A stretch of 64,000 nt of DNA. Source: CAYMAZ01 sp964526285 (GTDB taxonomy: Bacteria; Bacteroidota; Bacteroidia; Bacteroidales; DTU049). Position numbers and translations under genes: made by a program. The DNA lies in the NCBI GenBank assembly GCA_964526285.1, contig CAZGIW010000004.1, positions 1-64,000 on the forward strand. Direction: 5' to 3'. Under the pieces are notes generated by a model that saw only the letters and a list, made by a program, of their open reading frames with translations, did not search any database and was not told where the DNA came from. Below, piece after piece: positions 34,001 to 40,600 of this stretch; position 1 is the first letter of the stretch, and the number at the start of each line of letters is the position of its first letter.

Positions 34001-35988
34001 CAGCAAACAGTGTAAGCAATGTGTTCTGCGACAATGAGCCTGTTTCTCTCTCTGCAGGTGGTGCTGATTTGTATGAGTTTTTCCTTGACGGAGTTTCTCT
34101 TGGTGTTCCTTCTGCAACATCTACATATAATCTGGGAACTGTTAATAGTGGTCAATACGCTTATGTTAATGGAACAGACCAGTCAAACAGTTGTGTTGGA
34201 CAATCCAATATTATTTACTTCTTTGTGATGCAAAAGCCAGAAATTACTGCAACACCCGGGCTGCAATTCTGCGAAGGTGATTCTGTTACACTTATGTCTG
34301 ATGTAGTATTCGGCAATCAGTGGTATCTTAATACCAGTCCCATTGCGGGAGCAACCACAGACACATATGTTGCTTATGAAGGTGGTTTGTATTCTCTGAT
34401 TGTATCGCAGGGCGATGATGGTGGAGTATATTCAATAGGAAACAATGGGTTTGGGCAATTTGGCTCAGGCAATACAATGCCATCATTTAATCCTGTTCAG
34501 GCCAGTTTGAATACTGAAACAGAAATATTATCTGCCGGATTGAATTTTGTTGCAGCTTTGGATGTGAACGGAAGTGTATGGGCATGGGGGAACAATGAAT
34601 GGGGTACTCTTGGTGTTGGAACCTATTCTCCTTCATCGGTTCCTCTGCAAGTGGCCTCTCTTTCAAATATTATAAGCATCACAACAGGATATAACCACGT
34701 GATTGCTCTAAAATCTGACAGCACACTGGTGAGCTGGGGCAGAAATACTTCAGGCCAGCTTGGTTATGGAAACTTTGCTCCAAGTAATTTTCCCATGCCG
34801 GTATCAGCCCTGACTCAGGTTATTGCCGTTTGTGCAGGTGAAAATCACAGTCTTGCACTGAAAGCAGACGGCACAGTATGGGCTTGGGGCGGTAATACAT
34901 TCGGACAACTTGGAAACGGAAACCTTGTCACACAGAATTCTCCGGTGCAGGTTTCCGGTCTTGATAGTGTTGTGTATATTGCCGCAGGTGCTTTCCACAG
35001 TATGGCAGTGAGGTTTGACGGTAGTCTCTGGGTGTGGGGGAGCAATCAAAATGGGCAACTGGGAACAGGTGATTTTACTTCTTCCAATACTCCTGTAAAG
35101 AATATTTATGTAAAAAATGTAGTACAGGTTTCTGGCGGAAAAGAACATTCGCTTGCTCTGAACCAGAAAGGATATTTGTATTCATGGGGAGATAATTCAG
35201 ATGGTCAGCTTGGAATTCAGGCTATTGTTGAGTCAATTTATCCTGTGTTTACCTCATTGAAAGATGTTGAAAAAACAGTGTGTGGTTTGTACAATTCATA
35301 TGCATTGAGAAATGACGGAACAGTTTGGGCATTTGGATTGAATAATGCCGGACAGATTGGTGATGGAACCACGGTGAATGTGGAAACGCCACAGAGAATT
35401 GAAAGTTTATTTGGAATAAAAGATATGTCAGCAGGTCATGTGTTTGTTAGTTTTGTAACAGAAAATGCACATTCCTGTCAAGCCGATGATGTGACACTGA
35501 TTATGGATTCAGCGGCATATGTCACCATAACTCAGGTTGGTAACACACTTACAACAATTCAGGGACAATCATATCAGTGGTTCCTCAATGGAAATCCAAT
35601 TCCCGGAGCTACAACTCAAACTATCAACATCACATCACAGGGGATCTACAAAGTTGAGGTAACATTTGCCAATGGTTGTTCACGAATGTCAGATGATTTT
35701 CCATATTTTGTCAGTATTGAGGAATGGATTTCAGAAGCAAATATCTTGATTTTGCCCAATCCCAACGATGGCAGCTTTGAGTTGTTAATTAATATGCCAA
35801 TTGAAGCCTTGCAGTCATTCAGTTCATATTCACTATGGACTATCAGTGGTAGTGTCATAGCAGACAGGGTTTCATTTGAAGCACAGCCATCTCAGATGAT
35901 GAATTTCTCATCTCTTGCATCAGGAATGTATTATCTGATTCTCCATGCAGACAGAGATTTGAGAATGAAAATAATGGTTGCTGAATAA
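28012..35988 (+). CDS. Giant secreted protein with ten tandem beta modules, RCC1 propeller and type A T9SS sorting domain
   Basis: A 2,658-residue surface protein. Start at 28012 (MKRIILGVFAAIIVFSVSAQ signal). Seen in order: three WxGNxGxWxxxxNW modules (about residues 22, 477 and 815), each leading a long beta-rich part resembling pectin-lyase-like right-handed repeats; a PKD-like module (about 1167-1252); ten tandem modules of 75-85 residues (about 1260-2080) with ICxGDxIxFTASG and YEFFVNGVSQGP; an Ig-like unit (WYLNTSPIAGATT); seven RCC1 blades (about 2137-2485) each with WAWGxNxxGQLGxG and HSLALKxDG; a second Ig-like unit (YQWFLNGNPIPGATT); and a type A sorting domain (about 2577-2658, LILPNPNDGSFEL). 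It is divergent from the adhesin operon and stands alone. Confidence 0.87.
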   Translation: MKRIILGVFAAIIVFSVSAQDFYWVGNGGNWKDFSNHWATTSNGTTMHTRFPGPGDNVFFDAFSFTLDSQVVVLDTSVVSVESMTWLGVTNTPEFFGTFGDTMYVSVGFYLASADSMSFNFSGLLCFQNTTPFRTINVSHKDHAFKSDVFINITQGVCNVFNDMLVQQKNLYLFDGALNMHGNNLRFIHLNADSAKHIPLPVLNPALVNIDTIFCGGSFHLDPAFDISAFNGVLRFNSQLVDSNYINVGTHVLNSEIIFLGNKEYFLLGDINTSEEVQLSISGKFYSNNNDILCSYLLSEEPLNRMIDFGQSGIYTQGFNFVSDGLMLNSNQADLFFSGADTLYYITDKNDIIFRNVSVDAPNVMLWGGKMEADSMYFAAGSVVHFADESVVEFAKMEANGNCGEYIEFRTICDEEIQDEDFCVNVLPKFISTNPIVSEYLKLSFVEADGVFTANNSFDEGGVINWTVNEPTAVSTLYWIGNTGDWNVRENWSDFSGGAPSNCIPTKRTNVVFDGNSFDPSDTVMLYDAGYCNSMLWENILPNIVLDGDGKLYMSSDVQLHPNLQAAFNGLYIHHNDDVADTADIITAGVQLNGEFTISGNAHRSFNDAVILNHTLVFESGSMAFNGNMLTVDNFSSPHNNVRTLNFENSIINLKGSGVIWDMDGGSLTMLQNGSRINVLAGGVGTKTFIGADQLYDTLVCQANETAVFGSNSFEFLYILPGSSVALESASVTSVDSLLVSGDCLNTVSLLSTESLSPAVINKTGYDTLSINAAYLRNVMADTTGGRYYLAQQSTWSGNVDGWSFADTLQGKEFHWIGQTASWHDINNWEVGGVPATCLPTILDTVVVDPAVFALAPNDSMLITSNAYCKEFIANGINTRKLNMVFESNLFVGNLLMFDDSVSVNYMQKPELLENEDLFEFGVHLIPQSINAVIHSASIPFGVNLYVNPIEIDDTVVLSSPLRMDTTATLSILSGTFDAMQHQIQVGYFITQGQSPKVVHIEQDTLTVFVHVDIQDNSLLTLHAQESEIFMPGNFQNQGYFDANGQSVHNVSFSSEYTEEENDMVFFCKSSNSFNVFAVYQGITMLLEEGETQTVNEELFVFGSCEKPVNLYSSQENLLCFFNSNNIDTDTIYGTIMKDVSINKIAVAMVSVDDGNNPNWVFDPTPAVDASFIIPWPVCIGDTVVFVNTSSSMFGDLGFQWIIKELVDTNVTNLEFSFDYEGEYEIILIATDTVRKCVDVFTDTLVITNHFVNFSTSVPGLVICAGDSVTFTAASDNSNSFTFYLNGTPLNLGSDTVNVYKTDSLFNNDEIWVEAAYNGCVKSSTAYTFTVNPLPVIVMNCSEPDTTICHGDTIIFTANGADEYEFFVNGVSVSPLSTNNVFSSASLSDSSLVTVYGRISSSDCYDWSSDSYMVRVLPNPVVLIATSVDPAVICQGDNLLVTASGGDLYEFFINGISQGPPAINNIFDAAGLVNNDVITAVGYSMSGCYSLSNSVDVTVNPSPNPVLTCDDVDLIICVGDQVEFFGNGANEYQFFVDGISQGPFSTSNSFITSGLTHGQTVTLEGQIGACVRTAPQILTFQVLPVINLSASLTTICEGENIEFTASGDTIYQFFVDGVPATTLSPVNVFNTTTLTNGQIVTVEGTSGACLPGGITITVNPLPIVTMICSEPDTTICAGNQITFNASGAQQYEFFVDAVSQGPPSLLSFFTTTALTNGQSVSVTGYSSAGCWSVSSDVFTVTVNDYPVVNLSVSDPATSLCAGDTLVFTASGGDEWEFFVSGVSQGVSTNPVFETSSLFNNATVSVYGISNGCAAQAPQTFTYTVYNLPNPVLTPLTPISVCDGDLISIEASGAVEYEFLINGVSQGVPSVNNLFSSATLADGDVISVIGYQNICSKETSSPVTVNVNQVPALTFVNDMPLTGICFGDTITFTSTGALTYLYYVDGIQTGGVNSTGILQLAGLDDGQTVTVTGYNNACFKVADTVYSALVHYVNTVLSANSVSNVFCDNEPVSLSAGGADLYEFFLDGVSLGVPSATSTYNLGTVNSGQYAYVNGTDQSNSCVGQSNIIYFFVMQKPEITATPGLQFCEGDSVTLMSDVVFGNQWYLNTSPIAGATTDTYVAYEGGLYSLIVSQGDDGGVYSIGNNGFGQFGSGNTMPSFNPVQASLNTETEILSAGLNFVAALDVNGSVWAWGNNEWGTLGVGTYSPSSVPLQVASLSNIISITTGYNHVIALKSDSTLVSWGRNTSGQLGYGNFAPSNFPMPVSALTQVIAVCAGENHSLALKADGTVWAWGGNTFGQLGNGNLVTQNSPVQVSGLDSVVYIAAGAFHSMAVRFDGSLWVWGSNQNGQLGTGDFTSSNTPVKNIYVKNVVQVSGGKEHSLALNQKGYLYSWGDNSDGQLGIQAIVESIYPVFTSLKDVEKTVCGLYNSYALRNDGTVWAFGLNNAGQIGDGTTVNVETPQRIESLFGIKDMSAGHVFVSFVTENAHSCQADDVTLIMDSAAYVTITQVGNTLTTIQGQSYQWFLNGNPIPGATTQTINITSQGIYKVEVTFANGCSRMSDDFPYFVSIEEWISEANILILPNPNDGSFELLINMPIEALQSFSSYSLWTISGSVIADRVSFEAQPSQMMNFSSLASGMYYLILHADRDLRMKIMVAE
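31790..34250 (+). repeat. Ten tandem 75-85 residue coding repeats
   Basis: Ten in-frame repeats of about 240 bp, each encoding a Cys-Gly-Asp start, an aromatic (Y/W)xFFxxG core with VSQG/ISQG, then xLxNGxxVxVxGYxxxGC and a Pro turn. The copies diverge clearly at the DNA level, so the array is old or under diversifying drift, not a recent slippage product. Confidence 0.85.
34422..35466 (+). repeat. Seven RCC1-type propeller blades within the giant protein
   Basis: Seven consecutive units of about 50 residues with the RCC1 signature (G-x-V-W-A-W-G-x-N-x-x-G-Q-L-G and H-S-L-A-L). Seven blades is the number needed to close a beta-propeller. The sixth blade is the least conserved (LGIQAIVESIYPV). 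Confidence 0.88.
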
Positions 35989-36032
35989 TGTATCGGAGTT
36001 TTTTGGAAAAAACCACAAAACACAACGAACTT

Positions 36033-36234
36033 ACAAACATGCTTCAGCGTGTTTGTACCAAAAAAGTATATGATTCATAAAAATCCAACAGCTACGGGCT
36101 TTAGCCCGTAGAAAGCAAAACCCCCTTTCAATGGGACTTTAGTCCCCAAAAAACACGAGTAAAATTCCACGAGTTGAAGCTCGTGGCTGGTTTGAAAAAA
36201 TGTTTTTATTGTCAACACAACTGAAGTTGTGTTG
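36033..36234. repeat. Array of five palindromic hairpins (REP-like)
   Basis: Five perfect or near-perfect hairpins in the 315-bp gap between two genes: A 36033-36056 (arms ACAAACATGCT/AGCGTGTTTGT), B 36092-36111 (CTACGGGCT/AGCCCGTAG), C 36133-36146 (GGGACT/AGTCCC), D 36167-36186 (CCACGAG/CTCGTGG) and E 36213-36234 (CAACACAACT/AGTTGTGTTG). All have a 2-nt loop inside a shared CTTYAG/CTRAAG core. Spacing is 20-35 bp. The same five occur around the transposase at 52 kb. Neither end has a T run, so they are not simple terminators. Confidence 0.85.
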
Positions 36235-36303
36235 AATAATTCTGAATATTAGTTGCTAAAAATACTGTGAAATTTTTACGTTTGCTGTGCAGTTAGGTTT
36301 AGG

Positions 36304-37488
36304 CTATTGCTCAATGACCCATTTGCCTGAATTTGAATCCCAAATCATTTCATTGACATTGATATTGTTTTTCTTCAGGTGATCGCGGCTGTCGTTTTTA
36401 AAGCGGTTGAATAGAGCCAGAGATGCTTCATCAAAGAAATCAGGTTCATTTTCATATTTTGAAACGGGCACGATATAGTATTTTTTCTGACCTGCAATAA
36501 TTGGTGTCCAAACCCATGTGAGTATGTATGACATTTCTGCAATTTCAACAAAATCACCAATTTTTCTGATTTTCATATACACCATTGCCCCTCCGTCCCG
36601 ATATTGCTGGCGTTGATTTGAAATGTAATTTCCCAGCGAATACACCACAGCAACTTCCACATCTGGATTTTCGGGATGTGGGTATCTGTGCATGGGTTGA
36701 ATCACATGCGGATGTGACCCAATCACAATGCGGGCTCCGTTGTTATGGCAAAGCTCAGCAAGTTTTGTTTGTTCTTTGTTGTGAATTCGGGCATATTCAT
36801 CACCCCAGTGATAGAAAACAATAATTTCATCAGGGTTGAATGTTTTCGCATGTTTAATGTCTTTGACAATAAGGGCGGTATCGATGAGGTTCACCATGGT
36901 TGGTTCAGGAATTGGCAACCCGTTCAGTCCATATGTATAGTTGAGAAGGGCAATGCGAATTCCATTTTTTTCAATAATCAGGGGATTATGTTTTTCCCGA
37001 TCTGCCGCATTTAGGAATGATCCTGTACGTGGAATTTCAAGACTATCAATGACTTCAATTGTTCTTACAACACCTTTTTTTGCTCTGTCACAGGTGTGAT
37101 TGTTCGCAGTTACAAGAACGTCAATGCCTGCATTTTTAATAGCCACTCCCATTGCATCAGGGGCACTGAACTGGGGATATCCCGCATAGGGAGCACCACC
37201 AAAAGTAAATTCAAGATTTGCTATTGTAAAATCTGCAATTTCATATACATCTTTCACATATTGAAAATTATGATCATAGGTATATGATTTTGTTTCTTTG
37301 TCCCATGCAGCATCAATCTGTGGTTTGTGCTGCATAATGTCTCCAATGAAAAGCAAGGTGATTTCTGAGGTGTCAGAAGTATTGTCTTGAATCTGAATTG
37401 CAGGTAACTGAGGCTTGTCTGTCAGCCCCGGAGTTATGGCAAGAAGAAGAGCAGCCAGGCCAGTAAATATAAATAATAAACGTTTCAT
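36304..37488 (-). CDS. CapA-family metallophosphatase-like protein
   Basis: A 394-residue protein from the ATG at 37486-37488, with an N-terminal membrane/signal segment (LLFIFTGLAALLLAITPG), so exported or anchored outside the cytoplasm. Seen: metallophosphoesterase-type motifs FIGDIMQHKPQ, ANLEFTFGG, VTANNHTCD, FYHWGDEY, IVIGSHPHVIQPM and YSLGNYIS, matching the CapA/PgsA family, whose members take part in poly-gamma-glutamate or capsule synthesis. No capB/capC genes are nearby, so this is a stand-alone paralogue and its substrate is unknown. A -7 element lies 27 bp upstream. It is followed by the hairpin array on the 3' side. Confidence 0.88.
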   Translation of the reverse strand: MKRLLFIFTGLAALLLAITPGLTDKPQLPAIQIQDNTSDTSEITLLFIGDIMQHKPQIDAAWDKETKSYTYDHNFQYVKDVYEIADFTIANLEFTFGGAPYAGYPQFSAPDAMGVAIKNAGIDVLVTANNHTCDRAKKGVVRTIEVIDSLEIPRTGSFLNAADREKHNPLIIEKNGIRIALLNYTYGLNGLPIPEPTMVNLIDTALIVKDIKHAKTFNPDEIIVFYHWGDEYARIHNKEQTKLAELCHNNGARIVIGSHPHVIQPMHRYPHPENPDVEVAVVYSLGNYISNQRQQYRDGGAMVYMKIRKIGDFVEIAEMSYILTWVWTPIIAGQKKYYIVPVSKYENEPDFFDEASLALFNRFKNDSRDHLKKNNINVNEMIWDSNSGKWVIEQ

Positions 37489-37514
37489 AATATGATAGTT
37501 TTTATTCGGGCCTG

Positions 37515-37522
37515 CAAAGATA
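37515..37522 (-). promoter_or_regulatory. -7 promoter element for the CapA-like gene
   Basis: Minus-strand TATCTTTG is a full match to TAnnTTTG, 27 bp before the start codon. The -33 box is not evident. Confidence 0.5.
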
Positions 37523-37606
37523 GAAAAAAACAATTATATGGTTCGGGATGAATGGCCTAAAGGGAAAAGAAGTGCAGTGTTAGTTTTTAAGTTCAAATGA
37601 TTAAAA

Positions 37607-40600
37607 CTATCTTGTTTTGATGACTTTGAATAAGTAGTTGGCATTAGAGGTATTGACTTTGATTAATATCATGCCGGAAGGAAAATCCGTAAGGTCTGCT
37701 TCATTTATGCTGTTTGGGGGTAATGTAAATTCAAGATATTTAACCCCAATTGAATTAAAAATCTCTATATTGAGATTGTTTTGGTAGTTGCTTTCAATAA
37801 AAAGAGTTGACTGAGCAGGATTAGGAAAAATATTTATTAACGATTGATTTATGTCAATTTCGCTGATGCTGACTCCATCCATATAAAAATTATCAGAAAC
37901 AGATAAGCAACCAAGAGGTGTTTTATACACAACTTTATAGTTTCCATTATTTTGTGCAATATGAAAGTGTTCTGTTGCACCGGCAATGAGATTCATGTTA
38001 AAAAACCATTGATTTCCCTGTCCTGTGTATGAAGAAAACAAAGTGTCAAGGTTTCTGGTTATTATAGGTTTTGCAGGAATTTCCTCAACATAGAGAATTA
38101 TTGTGTCAGAATATACTGGAGAAATTGCGCAATATATTGAAGAATACAATATCATATGTATGGTGCTGTCGGTCTTTTGGGCTGTATGTGAAAAGTTGTA
38201 TTGATTGCTAACTAGACTGTCATTAACGTACCACTCAAATGTTGGATTTGTACCTGCATTTGTTGTGTTTGAGTATCCCTGCAATGTGGTCCCTTCGCAT
38301 ACTTCAGTATTAGGGTAAATAAACGGTAAAATAGTGGGTGTAACGATAGCCGATGGTGCAACAAACAAAGAAATTTCGGGACTGTTTTCACAAATATTGG
38401 CATGAGATGCTCTAACATATCCGGTTTGGGTTGTTGGAATTAGTGTTATTGCATTGGTCCCTTGTCCTGAAACCAATGTCCAGTTTGAAGGGTATGTCCA
38501 TGTGGTTGAATAGTTGGGGTTACTGTTAACAGTGTAGATTGTTGGATGTCCCTCACAGGGGTTATTAATTCCGCTAAAGTTTGTTGGTGTTGACGGAGGA
38601 CTAATTATGCTCACATTGTGAATGTTTTCAAAACTTTGGCCGCATGCATTGTTTTGAGTTAGATGAACAAAGCCCCCTGATGCATTTGTCTGAACAGTAA
38701 TTGAATGTGTATTTTGTCCTGTCAAAATTGTCCATCCGGTTGAAACTAACCATTGGTAGTTTGTGTTGGGAATGAAATCGGTGCTAAAATTTTGAATTGT
38801 TCCTTGACAAATGGAATCGTTTCCGTATATGACTGGCGTTACAAGAGAGTCTACAAGAAAAGTGTTGATGTAAAAAGTATCTCCGGTGCCACAAATATTT
38901 TCACCAAAAATAGAAATTTCATTTCCTGAAGAACCAATTTCAACAAAAATACTGTCAATTCCGTTTGAATACAATAAGTTCCAATCAGGCATAACGTTCC
39001 AGAAATATGTAGCATCCGGCTCAGGAGTTATGCTGAACCAAGTGTATTCCTGAGAGGAGCAAAAAACTGTATCCCCAATAATGGATTGAATAATTGGTGT
39101 AGATTTCACAGAAACTGGCAGAACAGATGGAGGTCCCAGCCCGCAATGGTTCTTTGGAAATACCATGATTGTGCCACCGCTTGTGCCACTCTGGGCTTGA
39201 ATTGTTTCATATCCCTGGCCTGTAAGAACTATCCAGTCCTGAGGCAAGACCCAGTTGTAGGTTAAAGATGTATCCGGAATAACAGAATATTCTATCGGAT
39301 ATGAATTAATACAAGGAAATGTGTCTCCTGAAATGGGAGAGGGAGCTAGAGGAATTAAAGTCGGATTTATGAGTAATGAGGTTGATGGTCCGTTTCCGCA
39401 GTAATTTGAAGGCGTAACTGTAATATATCCTGAATAAGATGAGGGCATTGTTTCAATAAGGTTGCTGCCTTGTCCTGATACAATAGTCCAGCCTAATGGT
39501 ACAGTCCAGTAAAAGTCAACTCCTGAAACATTTGTTACGCTGTAAATTACAATTGAGTCATTCTCGCAAGGTTCAGGATTTCCGGTTAAAGGAGTAGTCT
39601 GGTCAGGTATTGTTTTTGAGTTAACGTATATGTTTGCAGGCAATCCATTGCCACAAATGTTTCCTGCAAAAACCTCAATATATCCTGATGTGCTGCCTGC
39701 TTCTGCCAATAATTGGTGTGTTCCCTGACCTGAGATAATGTTCCAGCCTATTGGAAGTGACCATGAATAAGTTGCCCCTGGAATAGAATCTGTTTGATAA
39801 ACAGTATATGAACCATCACATGGCAAAGTATCGCCAGAAATTGACTGTACAACAGGAATGCTGTCGTAGATAATTATTGTAATTTGCTGAAAAACACCAT
39901 CTCCGCAGAGGTTTGATGGAATAACTTCAATAATGCCCCCCGTTGAACCTTGTTGAGCCGAAATTGTTGCAGTTCCCTGTCCTGAAATAATTTGCCAGCC
40001 TTGAGGGACATCCCATGTGTATGTTAATCCTGAAACTTCATCAACAGAGTAAACATGGATTCCATTGCCCGGACAAAGCTGATCTGGTCCAGAAATGGGG
40101 GTTGGTTGTTCTGGAAGTAATTCGGTGAAAATAAACAAGTTCTGTTGCTCGCTGTCTCCACAAATGTTTTCAGCTGTAACAATGATATTTCCCTGCTCAG
40201 AACCTGCAATTACTTCAATAATATTTGTGCCTTGTCCCGAAATAATACTCCAGCTCTGAGGTACCTGCCAGTTGTAGGACAGTCCCGAATTGTTGATTAC
40301 ACTGTAAAAAAGATTGTTTTGGTTCTCGCAAGGAAACTGGTTGCCTGAAATTGAAGAAGGTTCATCAGGTATATCAAGGGGTTCAGAAAAAAATGAAACA
40401 GTGTTGCCTGTTCCGCAATCATTTTCTGAAAAAACTTCAATATATCCTGGTGTGTTGCCTGCTTCTGCCATTATTCGGTGTGTTCCCTGGCCTGAGATAA
40501 TATTCCATCCTGAAGGGCATGACCAAATATAGTTGGTTATCCCAAATAAGCTGTCTGTTTCAAACATTGTAATACTGCCAGAACAAGGAGTTTGCAATCC

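Noticed and set aside
36033..36234. Rho-independent terminators
   Set aside because: The hairpins lack following T runs, occur as a series and recur at 52 kb, so they are not simple terminators.
36033..36234. CRISPR array
   Set aside because: The hairpins have different sequences and the gaps vary, so there is no repeated unit with equal spacers, and no cas genes are present.
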